Source: Branchiostoma floridae
Taxonomy: Eukaryota > Chordata > Leptocardii > Amphioxiformes > Branchiostomatidae
DNA: 64,000 nucleotides
Direction: 5' to 3'
Assembly: GCF_000003815.2 (NCBI RefSeq)
Contig: NC_049994.1
Coordinates: forward strand, 12,587,996 to 12,651,995
Position 1 is the stretch's first letter; the number at the start of each line of letters is the position of its first letter. Under the pieces are notes generated by a model, which did no database searches, was not told the DNA's origin, and was given only the letters and a program-made list of their open reading frames with translations. Of the stretch, positions 10,899 through 23,000 are shown in pieces. The position numbers and the translations under genes are program-made.

Positions 10899-13390
10899 GT
10901 TTGATAGGGAGACCCTCCCAGCCATCCGGCTTCCGACGAGTCATGTTACAACCGCCGGAAAAGTTGACTTTGGCAGTTCAGTCGAGGTCATTTTAAAAGT
11001 TTGCCTCATGACCCAGAACCGTGCGAGTCATTGTGGTCGCCCACACGTCACGAGAATATACTGGGACAATGTCTCATTGGGGCTAGAAAACAGGGGGTAT
11101 ACAGGTTTTATTTTTTGGAAACAGAAACGTTGAACGTACATCATACTCATAGAGGGCCATAGAGAAAGAGAAAGAGAATAGGAATTAGGATAATTCTCTG
11201 AAGTGGTCCCAGAAGTTTTTTGAAGAGCTCTAATTCTTCGTGGATATAAGTAAGTAAGGCATGTAAAAAGAAAATGATTCAACCAAGGACAACGCCCTTG
11301 ATTCAACCAAATTCTGTACACCTTTTTAAAGTCTATTAGAGTCTAACTTACTCTAAGTCGCTACCCGAAAAGATGATATGGATAACACGGACGGTGAAAG
11401 ACTTACAAAGACCGCCAGGTGTCGTCATTTTGCTACGGAACTGATCTATCGACAACAATGTACCTGTTACTATTGTCGTACTCTCCCAGTAGAGGTTCGG
11501 CTGTGGCTATTTTATGGCGTGTTTTATGTGTTTTTGTCGGGCTTTCTATTTTGTCCTGTCCACCGGTCATGTCCACCGGTCATGCCGAAAAAATCCGAAT
11601 CTCTGCTTGGATAATTGTCACGCAATAAAGTTGTGTCTGCCTGTATCATTATATGTCGTCCTCAATTAAATAGACGTTGTACCATAGTTCCAACATAGAG
11701 GATGTTGATGCATTTTTTGTGCATTATAAAACTTTTTGTAACCGGCAAGAAAAGAATCTGCGCCGTGCGTTTGAGGGCATTCAAAAGAGAGATGGCTATG
11801 GAAAGTCAGCATTGCAACTTTTTCTTCTCATTTCAGTTCTCTAGGCCCCGCGGACACCAACATGGAGATGACTTTGCTTTATTATTCGTGGGTTCCCTTG
11901 CATTTCCTGATCCTCTATCTGTGTAATTATAGCATCCGTACAACATATGATTACGCAAGGGATCCTCAAGTTAGAATATTAACCGGGGCCGTATGTAATA
12001 TCATGACATCTTTTTTAAAAGAAAAGAAGGGATATATTATAAAATGTAACTGACCGACACGTAACAGGTAAAATGGAGAGGAAGGGGGTTGAACCCAAAA
12101 TATGACGTATTAAAACATTCCCGTTTATCTATCAATGTATCGCAAATCAATTTGTGAACTGTTGGAAAATGTTGAGTAGGTAAGAATTTCAGAGCAATAT
12201 ACGGGTCAAAATTGCCATTAGAATCCATCGGAATTTCAAGTGCAAGTATTAACAAATCAAATACAAACCTCGAGTGTTTGCTTGAGTCACACAGGCAGAC
12301 ATGCCAAAATTATGAACTGAAAGAAATTGGGGAAAGTATTCATAATTTTGCGACATGATGTTTGCAGCAAGTTTCGGCTTGAAATGTTATGCAACTTCCG
12401 TTTGAAACACTAGCATATCTGAAATTCAGATTTGAAGAATGCAATGTGCTCGTATTGGTAGCAATTTGATTAACACACTGTTCCACTGACGCCATATTCA
12501 AAGTTTAGAATCGTCATTGGAGAAATCACAACTACTGGATCAAAGGCACACATTCAGTTACCGCAATACTAATATAGTACTAGCAGTCCGGTTCAGTGAA
12601 TCCAAACCGGAAAAAGTGGAGGTAAATTCTCCTGGAGATTATTCCCGCGCCCTGTTCGTTGATCTAGTTACAATTTAGTCGTCACGAAGTGAAATGGAGG
12701 ATTCATCATTTAGGTAAACTTACCGACGGTAAAAGCTCGTGCCCCGTCACTACTGGGTTCCCGTCACCGTGCACGAAAAGCTTGAGAAGGCGTGTGCACT
12801 ACCACGAGTCGTTCTAACAATTACTAGTGAGTTAATAACCAACATGCAGCGCGGCGGTTATCGAAAGTGAAAGCAAGCCTAGCCGGAATAAAAGTTATAA
12901 GTCCGCTCTTACGTCGCTTTCAATACTGAAGTGTAAACTTTCAGGGGTACTATGTGATTGTCCAGAGAAATATCAAAGTTTGGTATATATACCCAAAGTT
13001 TTATGTTAACCGCTGACAAGTTGCAATTGGCAATTGATCGCCGTATCCTGAAAACTTCTTGTACTACCAACAAGCTCAGTAACAGCATTTGACAGTTAAG
13101 TTACGCCACCTTCAGCTGAGCGACGTCTTGTTAAAGTGCACCTAACACTAAACATACCACAATGTGTGTCGTTTAAAACTACCAATTACAACCCGTTAGT
13201 GTTACAGGTGCAACCGCACTGTTGTACGCGTACCTTTGCTATGTAAGAACAGCTCATTCCTACCAGAAGCCAACATCCATTTAGAAATGGTACAATTTCA
13301 ATAGAATTATTCTGCATAAGTAACAGTTAAATAAGATATACTACATCTTGTTGCGTCTTTGCTGATGACAAACTATTACGTTGATGAAGG

Positions 13391-13565
13391 TTACACATCC
13401 AAGCAGATCCTACAATGGCATAAGATAGTACCAAACTAGCCAAGGAGTGTAGTCAGCCAAGAGGTGTCCATTTGCCATGTAGCGAAACATACTCCTTAGC
13501 CGGCTACACGCCCCTGTCAGCCTTTGATACTATCTTATGCTACCGTAGGATCTGCTTGGAGATTA
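13391..13565. mobile_element. MITE-like foldback with CTCCAAGCAGAT ends
   Basis: The left arm (CCAAGCAGATCCTAC, then TAAGATAGTA) matches the inverse of the right arm (TACTATCTTA, then GTAGGATCTGCTTGG), about 33 bp each, around a centre that itself folds (ccaaggagtgtag against ctacac and actccttagcc). The same terminus occurs at 15639-15770. I see no clear target-site duplication. Confidence 0.6.
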
Positions 13566-13745
13566 GTTTTTTTTGTCCTCCCAGTTCATTATAGCGACGC
13601 TGAAGAAGAGAGACGGATATCACTCGACTTGTCTAGAAGTAATCTCCGTATGATTTTGTCCAGTTGCAGGGATTGAACGTCTTTAAAAAGTAAAGTTATT
13701 CTAATCTTTAACATGTGACATTGTGACTATTTCTCCTGTGCCAGG

Positions 13746-13800
13746 TGAGTCAGCTACCACGCCCACCTCCTGACGATTACGTCAGGATCACATGACGTCA
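13746..13800 (+). promoter_or_regulatory. AP-1 and CRE sites upstream of ALIX
   Basis: 220-275 bp before the ALIX start codon are a TGAGTCA (13746-13752), a GC-box-like ccacgcccacc, an 8-bp foldback tcctgacg/cgtcagga (13769-13788) and a full palindromic CRE, TGACGTCA (13793-13800). Clustering of exact AP-1 and CRE consensus matches next to a start codon suggests a promoter, but the transcription start is not known. Confidence 0.4.
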
Positions 13801-14019
13801 GTCAATACATTCACCGCATGAGTACGCCATAGGCATAACATACACGATAATACCACTTTTTCTATTTAGGATACATCTAGGAGTACTTTGCATAATCTTT
13901 TATACGTCTTATCATAATATTGACTTTTTGCCCTAAGTAGGAGCATTAGATCACCGGACGTAATATCCTTGAACAGTTTTGTTTATTTTGGTAGCATTTG
14001 ACTGCGGTTAAAATCCATC

Positions 14020-17000
14020 ATGGCGTCGTCTTTTTTGTCCGTACCACTGAAGAAGTCGTCAGAAGTAGACCTGGTAAAACCCCCGGAAAAATTCATCAAG
14101 AACACTTACTCCGGGCCAGGAGGGACCCAAGATGACTTTGTACCCATGCTGAAGGAACTGGACAAGTTGCGAGACTCTGCAACCTGCAAGACGCTGGACA
14201 GACATGACAGTTCCTTGGAGCTCATCCAGAAGTGAGCCGATTTTCTTTCTCAGGAATTTTGTTGCAGACAAAGCTTTCAATTCGTGTTTTGTCGTATTCA
14301 TTAACGTACTGTAGAAGTGTGACAACGATTGGTAATGTTTAGATCTGTATTTTGCGTAATATATGTCTGATTATTCTTAAAATGTCAAAGTATCAACTGT
14401 TTTTATAGCCGTGACAATGATACAATTTGCATACAAGTACAACGCAGTGTTAAAATATTAAAGATATACCTTTGAGCTTCGTGGCATCATGTTATTTTTT
14501 GCAGCAACAACTAAGATCTTTCCTTGCAACAACATGAGCATTATTTCATTAGTTCTGATATCAAAGTGCATTTATGTACCAAAATCGTTTCGCTAGGAAG
14601 GCCCAGAGCCTCTCCTACAATTTTTGAATGTCACACCCGGAAGTGAGAAGCGCCTCTGGTTATACACTGACGTCATTGTCACAAGTGCTCCGAAGTACCT
14701 TGCACAGTCGATGTGCAAATTTGATCAGCATCAATATAGCAAAAAAATCTTTGTGGGCATGAGCAAAAATGGAAACAAATAATCAGAAATACAAAATAAT
14801 ATCGGTGGGCAGTTTGTCAAAATCACTCAAAACTTGCCAGTGGGAAATTTTAATTTTTTAAAGATATGTATTTCTGTGATATTTTCTTGTGCACAGTTTT
14901 TGCAGCGAGCATTGCATTTGTACCGTAGTATGTTGCCATGGTTGCGCTGTTTCTGCAAACCACGTCTCTTCGCATACCTGTGAACTTGATTAATTTACAG
15001 TTTCTACCTTTTCCTCCGATCCTCAGGTACTATGATCAGCTCTGTGCAATTGAAGCCAAGCTCCCAATCACAGAGAACCAGGTATGCAGATATGTCGTAG
15101 TGTTAAATGATACACAGTATATAAGGTATAACATCATAGTATAGGCATATAGTATTGTGGTCTTGAACATGTACCTAGACTACATGTATGTCACATTTTG
15201 TCTTTGCCTTCATCAAATTTATGACCATGGAAAACTTACTCCAAAAGTTGGAATTATCTAGAGCATGTAGATGGAATCTCTGTGATTACATGCATAGATA
15301 TTGCAATGGATCCCATTGCCTGCTAAAACTATGGGAAATGCCAGAGGTAAACAACATTATTACCATGACAACATGGTATAATTGTTACTTGCTAGCATAT
15401 ATCCTAGCAGTATAGACTTTAAGAACAGGAAGCGAAGAAAATGAAGCTGAAATTTGCTGTTGTTGCTTTCTTGCACTCTGCTGACACTGCACATTTTACC
15501 CTCCTCCTCTGTCTGTCACACCTGTTTCTCAATCTACCTTCCTGTAACCTCTGACCTTCCTGTGACATCTGACCTCCCTTCAGGAAGATGAACCCCCTAC
15601 CCCCTACCAGGTAAGGTCAGGGAAGTTCACTCGCACTTAATCTCCAAGCAGATGGAGGTTGTTATGTTACACAGCTATCCCATTGTTTTTACCCATAACA
15701 TTAAACTTAAAGCACTCAGTAAAGTGCAAGTCAATGTTATAACCTCCCAACATCTACTTGGAGATTACTTTCGCAAACTGTCTGTTACCTGTACGTGTAT
15801 AGCTCTTGTTTTTCTTTTGTCTTTCTTAACATCTAATGCTTGTGTTTTGCATATTTGATAACTTTCCATTGTTTCCATAGAAAAATCATACAATAATCTG
15901 CCTTCTCATAAATGTCTCTTTACAGTGTTATGGTTAAATACCTGTTCACCATCTTAACACTGAAAAATCTAACCTAGTCTGTTTATGTGACATTTGTGCT
16001 GTGTCTGCCGCCATATTGTTATCCCTTTTTGCTGCATATGTACAATTAATGAAACCATGAAAACATTGAATTGAATTCTATGAATAATTATAGTTTTCAT
16101 AGTAAATCATACAACATTAATAATATAATGTCTAATAACATACAAGGAGACATCTGTGCCGTTGGGCCAGTTTTTTTTTATAAGATGCCGTAGACATGAC
16201 TAATAAGTCAGTATGAGAACTGCTAATTAACGGCTATTTTCCAACTGGTTCAACAAGGTACTTGTGAGGTATTGGTAAGTTTTTGTATGAATAATAAAAT
16301 TTGGAATCATCTGCATTGTATGTTGTGTACTTCAGATGAGGAAAACCTCAGATGTACTGTAAAAGCATTTAAGTTCACAGGGATTTTATTTAGCAGTAGC
16401 GGAAAAAGAACTTTTTGCGGTGGATTTAATTTCGCGGTAGCACCATGCACTGTAGCATCTTACTGCCATGGGAAAATGTTCGCGGTGGTTTTAAATTTGC
16501 GGTGGAGGCCACCGCAAAAAACGCGAACATTAAACCACCGCGAAAGTTTCTGCATTTACAGTATACTAAAGATATTTTGTCTTACGGCCATACACAGAAG
16601 TCAGAGCTGAATGTTATAAACCTTATTGTTGTTCCTGTAGATCCGAGTCAACTTCACCTGGTACGATGCCTTCGACCAGGGCATGCTGTTTCTGGGAAAG
16701 ATGAAGAAGAGTAAGTTATTAGGATATTATTGTTTTTGGTGTGTCTTTGTGTGTACAGATTTTTGTAGTCAGCATAACTCAAGAACCTCTTGATGGATTA
16801 AGATGATATTTGCTATTTGGGTATTTAGGTCTCTGGATTTGGGACACTGCCGCACCACTGCCGCACCAACTGCAAACATAAAACCACCACGAAAATTTCT
16901 GCATTATATTTCTAATTTTATATAATTCATCTCTGTTTTAAGCCATGTCATCTGGAGACTATGAGAGGATGTGTGTCCTGTTCAACATCGGAGCACTGAT

Positions 17001-20000
17001 GAGCCAAATAGCTGCTGCACAGAACCTGGGCGCCGACGACGGCCTGAAAAATGCTGCCAAATATCTGCAGGTATCTAAAGAAAAATAAATGGAAATAACA
17101 GCACTGTTCATTGCATATACATTACCTGTAATATGTTGTTAAGGTCAGGGTAGAGATTGGGATCTGGTACAATCAGCAGTTTCACCTCTAGAGATACTTA
17201 TCAGAACCTCTGCTACAATCAGGATGATAGAAATTCATTAGGGTGGTCTCCAATTTATAAATCCTCCATATGTAAATCCAAGTCAATCTATCGATGTGAA
17301 ATGACTCATGAGTCAAAATCAAAAACTGTCTTTTTAAGGCCCTGCTTGGATATCTTTGATTTTGCCATATGGTAGTCTCTACATGATATAATGATTTGTA
17401 CATGTTTGGTCTGCATAACCAGTCAAATGAGTAATTTTTTTGCAGTTCTTATATTTAATATGTTTATTTCAGCAAGCGGCTGGTGTGTTCACACACATCA
17501 AGGAGTCCATGGCAGGGCCCTTCCAACAGGTGGTGACCCCTGACCTCTCCCTGGAGATGCTGAGCACCCTGTCTGTTGTCATGTTGGCCCAGGCACAGGA
17601 GGCCATCCTGCTCAAGTCTATACAAGGTATGTACACAGCCAGGGAATGGGTTCTTGAATAGTTTCATCAGGTTGGTACGTCCAGGGAATGGATTTTTTTT
17701 TTGTGATGACTCTGAGGCAGAGCTGTTTTCTCAGATCTGAACTTTTTTTTGAAGGAGTTATAGCCAGTTGCTATGTTACAATGTGGGGCCGCGTAGCACA
17801 GTGGTAGTGTATTCAGCCTGTGACTGAGAGGTCGTCGGTTCGAATCCGCCTGCCGTGTTGCCGGTCTTGTGCCCTTGGGAAAGGCACTTTACACGACTTT
17901 TCTCACTTTACTCAAGTGAAAAATGAGTCGTCCCTCGGACAGGACGTTAAATGGAGGTCCCGTGTATGGGGAGATCCATACCCCATGCACGTTAAAGAAC
18001 CCCCACACGTGCGATGGTGCAGTGTGCGTTGGTGCAAATCCTTCTGTTGGAAGTTGGTGATTCACTTCAAATCACCCGGACGGGTGTGTCACCCCGTAAG
18101 GGGCGGTATAACCCGTCATTGTGCGAACATGTGCGAACATGTATATAGGGCTCCCTTGGAAATCAGTTACTACGTTAACTGAAGGGACTACCCCAAAGAT
18201 CAATAAATAAATAAATGAATAAAAAACAATGAGGGAGCTTCAGGTGTGCCCAACTGGCCGAGGCTTTTACAAGGCCAGGCCTCAGCTAGTTGGGCGACCT
18301 TGGCTGCCTGTATTGCCAGCCAAACAAATAGGTAACGTGCCCGTTAGATAAATAAATAGATAAGCTTCAGGTATGAAACTTCTCAACTGGATTATTCTTA
18401 GCGGGAGGTATAGAGGAGACCCGGTGAGCTTAGCTAAAAACATGAGCCGTAATGAAGCTGCATCAAGTAGACAGTATTTTTTTTCCTCTGGATTATTCTG
18501 GTGAGGTAAAGCAGTATGTAGTGAAAGAAAAGTCTGAACTGGACAGTGATGTAACACAGAAGCTTCAATTCCATGGTTGAATTTTATGTTGTTCTTTTGC
18601 AGACAAGATGAAGGAAGTCATCATCGCAAAGTTGTCCATGCAGGCGTCTGACTTGTACTCTGATGCCATGAAACAGGCACAGAACCCACACTTTGGAGAC
18701 TTACTCCCAAAGGTAACAACAATACCATTGTCTTAGATAATAACTGCCCAAGGCTATGGAGGATAGGGAAGGATGGAGGAAGAGAGTCATGGCCATCCGT
18801 GCAACCAGCACGTCCGGATGATGATGATGAGATAATGATGTGTTTTTGAAGTACTTAAAAGCAGAGGTGTCAAAGTTTAATTGTAACATGTGACACTGTT
18901 TGTGATAACAAGGGTTGTTTCAGACGTGTACAGTTTTCAATCTTAACTACATATGGTTGTCCCTTTAGATGTATAGGAGAGTTTTAGATATCCAATATCG
19001 GTATTCAATGTGATGATTTTACTGTCTCTATCCTTCAGGAGTGGATCCCAACCCTAGCTGGTAAACAGGCCATGTACCATGCCCAGGCTGAGTTCTACAT
19101 GTCACTTCTGGCCAAGAAGAACAAGAGCATTGGGGAGGAAATAGCCAGGCTCAAGGTAGGGTCCATTTAATCAAGGAGACAGAAACTTTGTCTTTAGAGA
19201 CAGTTAAACTTGAGAGACAGCAAATTCATATAACATATCAAATTCAATAGATCCAGAAGGCAGAGGTTTGAATGCAGGAATTGTACATGGGTATTGTATG
19301 AGGGATAGAAAAAAAAGTACTTGTCTCAAGCATTATGTTTCGAGTTGGCGAGTTGGACCTGCCTGTGTGTGTGTGCTGTTTGTTGGTATTTAAGTGTCAC
19401 GTAAATATTTTTGTATATATGATGATTTTGGAAACAGTCAGATGTTTCAGACATCATCCATTATCTTTCGTCAGTGACACTGAAGATATCTTGTTGGAGA
19501 GCATCTTTTATATGCTAACGCTAAATCCCAAGTACTATTTGGCATATCTTATTACCTGAATGCATAACCTTCATAAACGTTTTCTCCATTTATCTTCTCA
19601 GCATGCCCTAGAGCTGGCAAAGACCGGTAGCAGCAGAGCAGGTTCGACCATGGACATGAAAGACTTCATCGGTAAACTCCAGCGTGCGCACGACTCTGCC
19701 GACAAGGACAACAACTTCATCTACCATGACCGCGTACCGGAACTCAGCAACCTGCCTGCCATTGGTCGAGCTGTTGTGGCCAAGGCTTTGCCTCTCTCCA
19801 AACCCATGAATCCCAAGTTTACTGGTACTGGTCTAGTTCCAGATCATTCTTTATTGATAATCATATCTTTGGTCATATGTTGAAAATTAAAATCCAGTTC
19901 ATGCCAGCTATGTTCCTGGTCATTTTACCCGAACATAGGGGCGTTGTCCAGTAAATTTTCAGATCTAAATCCAAATAACATTGTGGTATATGAAATTGAC

Positions 20001-23000
20001 CTCTAATAAGATTATGAAAAGAAGGACTGCATCTTAAACTATTCTTAAAATATCCCCACCATATCAATATTACCACTCGGGGGACATGTCAAGTACAACT
20101 GTGTGATTTGGGGGTTGTGAACTGGTGAACTGTCAAATCGTTAACTATATCTGAATGCTCTCAATGTTTTCTGACATGAATCATGGTATTGCAATGCTGT
20201 GATGTAAATACTTCCTCTAGGTTCTTATCAATTGCATTTCTTCACTACCTTTTTTTCTGTACTGTGTGTAGTAAACAATGTTCCTGTTATGAACAGTCTT
20301 AGGAGTCTGTTGTATGTTTTGTTGACAATTTTTGTGCATCTTGTGTTTTTTCCTGACTGCAGACTTGTTTGAAAAGCTGGTTCCCCTTGCGGTACACTTG
20401 TGTGTGTGTGTGTGTGTGGATGCAGGTGTACATTCATTTCCAATGTTTCACAATGTGTGTTTTCTGTGTTTCCTGACTGCAGACCTGTTTGAGAAGCTGG
20501 TTCCCCTGGCGGTACACCAGGCTCTGACTGGTTACGAGGCCCGTAAGGCGGATGTGGTGAACAGGGAGGTGGGGCGGCTGAGGGAAGCAACGCAGCTTAT
20601 GAACAGGTGTGTGTGCGTTTACGCGTGTGCATCTTACACATCTCTTACACAGGCAGGTGGGGCTACTGAGGGAAGCCACAAGGCCTATAAAGAGGTTTAT
20701 GAGGTTTATGTGTGTGTGGTGGGTATGTATGTGTATAAGTGTCTTACACAGGGAAGTGGGACTGCTGAGGGAGGCAACAGGTATGAACAGGTGTGTTTGA
20801 GTGGGGAACATGTGTCTTAAGCAGAAGTTTGAACAAAACAGCTGTTAAGGTTTCTTCTCTGCCTAAATTGTCATTTTGTCCTTCCATTGTGCTCTCATTA
20901 ATGAATCAAGAAAGAACTGTGCTACCATCGACCATTGATAGCTTGTTATGAAAGAATTATGTTTTTAGACCATATGAATGATGTCATGAAATTTATTGCC
21001 CATAATGTAATTCTTTCCAAGAGAAAATACAGCACATACCACTGCAATAAAGCTACAAACATACTTTCGCACATCTTTATATCAATTAATCGTCTGTACT
21101 TCATCATCATCAGTCTACCAAAGCTAGGTAACTGCTGAGGCAGCCTGTCTGCCTCAAATGTTCTTCACTTCTGATGGTGTCTGTAGTTATTGAAAAATAA
21201 CTGCATCTGAAAGTGTGCCTGTGGCATTAAGTCCATCCCCCCCCCATGTACAGTGTGCTGGCATCCCTGAATCTGCCAGCTGCGATTGAGGACCTGTCAG
21301 GTGACAACGTCCCCCAGTCTATCCTGGAGAAGGGCACTGCCATCAAGGAGAGGGGAGGCATCGATAAGATCAACCAGCTCATCCAAGACTTACCCGAGCT
21401 GCTGCAGAGGAACAAGGAGGTTCTAGATGAGGTTTGTCAGAACTCTTGTTGTATATGGCTTCACTGTAGTAAGACATACTGAAGGTCTGCAAAAGAGCTA
21501 CAATTTCCAAACTCTAGTACAGTTGTAGCGCAAAGCCTTTTATAATCCTAGTTTCTAGAGTACTTAATAATATTCTGTAATTATCGTGTTAAAAGAACTC
21601 ATCATCTTCTGATACAGACTCAGTGTCATCAATGATTAAAGGTTTCACTATGTTAGTAACCAAAAATAAAAAAGGATTCATACTTTGTATAAGTCTAAAT
21701 CAATTCCATGGAACTTTTCTGTTTGTTGTTTATCTCTCTCTATATAACCTCCTTGATTGAATCAAATGCGCTCTTGCTATCAGGCAAATCGTGTCCTAGA
21801 CGAGGAGGAAAAAACAGACAGCGAATTGCGGGCGAACTTCAAAGAGAGGTGGACGCGCACGGCGTCTGCTCAGCTGTACAGTCCGCTGAGGGCGGAAGGT
21901 GGGAAGTACCAGTCTATCCTGGATAACGCCATCCATGCAGATACCATTGTACGGGAGAAGTACAACAAGCATGCTGAGAACATCACCCTACTGTGTAAGC
22001 CTGAGGTGAGGGTCACATTTGTACTGGCAGATTCAATTTTGTTTCTTTATTGCACCTTATTGATGATAATTGCACCCTTTTCTTTATTGTCCCTTTGGGA
22101 TGGAAATGTGCTTGTTGGGACAGGCCAAAAATGTCACCCATCTCCAAAAATCTGTACTTCTTGAAATCTAACTGATGAAACTGTATTTATGTAATCTTGA
22201 AATGACAGATTCAACAAGGAGATTTAACAGCATGCCTTCCAAACAATGAGTGGGATATTTAAAATGTAAAAGCTAGAGACACAACATTTGATTTTCTTTC
22301 TGAATAACTGCAATACATCAATGTTTAAATTGCATTGTTATTACATGTATAACATATCTCATTATCTTTATCAGGATCTGCCAGGGAAGATTCCCTCATC
22401 CAGCCCAGCAGCAGCCTTACAAGGGAGCAAGGTACTGTAAGTTTTTTTTAGAAGGGAAAGGAAGCTGTAGCAATGCGTTGCATAGCAGGTACGTGTTCAC
22501 AGTGTGATGTGTGTTAACAGGGAATGTAAAAGACCACTGCATATATTTTGCAATTTATGGTAAAACTTTCCTCAGCTTGAAATATAGTGATTATGTTTTG
22601 TTTAGAAGGGCCAAGCCTAAGAAAAAGAAAAACTAATTAAATTTCTTGCCCCCTTGCGGTTTTCCTAATACCGTTGAATACGAGAGTGCATGTAAACCTA
22701 TGAAGAAATAAATGACTGCACTTTGAGTGATTTTTGCTATTTCTTGTGTTCTCTCAGTGTGTGACAGACCTGCGCCAGTTGATGGAGGAAGTAGAGACTA
22801 TCAAGGCAGAGAGAGATGTCATCGAGTCTGAGATCAAGGAGGCCAAGACTGACATCTGTAAGTTCATTGTACTGAGAACATTCCCCCAGCTCTTTTTGAC
22901 AAGCTCAAAGAACAATGGACCAAAGCTGAATGTCCCGTCTAAGGAATGCAACCCTTTCCTTTATCATGCATGTTGGGTGATGAGCGACAACAACAGGATC

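Larger units (their letters stand above)
8246..13700. other. Gene-free repeat-rich intergenic stretch
   Basis: I find no credible exon between the LINE and ALIX. It contains several short inverted-repeat elements (listed separately), an AATAC-type microsatellite, a short perfect foldback at 9305-9326 (ATCTGCTT, six-base loop, AAGCAGAT), a doubled phrase tcctacgcgtta near 9841-9866, and a tandem gtccaccggtcat at 11557-11583. The open frames here are short and without domains. Confidence 0.5.

Noticed and set aside
10569-10904. Open frames on both strands at 10.6-10.9 kb
   Set aside because: They reflect the long inverted repeat of the foldback element.
17820-18182. 120-codon frame in ALIX intron 5
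   Set aside because: It lies entirely in the tRNA-derived SINE.
18684-18840. 61-62 codon frame with a His run near ALIX exon 6
   Set aside because: It comes from a gatgatgatg run in the intron on the opposite strand.
21743-21755. aacctccttg as another CAAGG micro-element
   Set aside because: Only one half is present; no inverse arm lies nearby and no duplication is visible.
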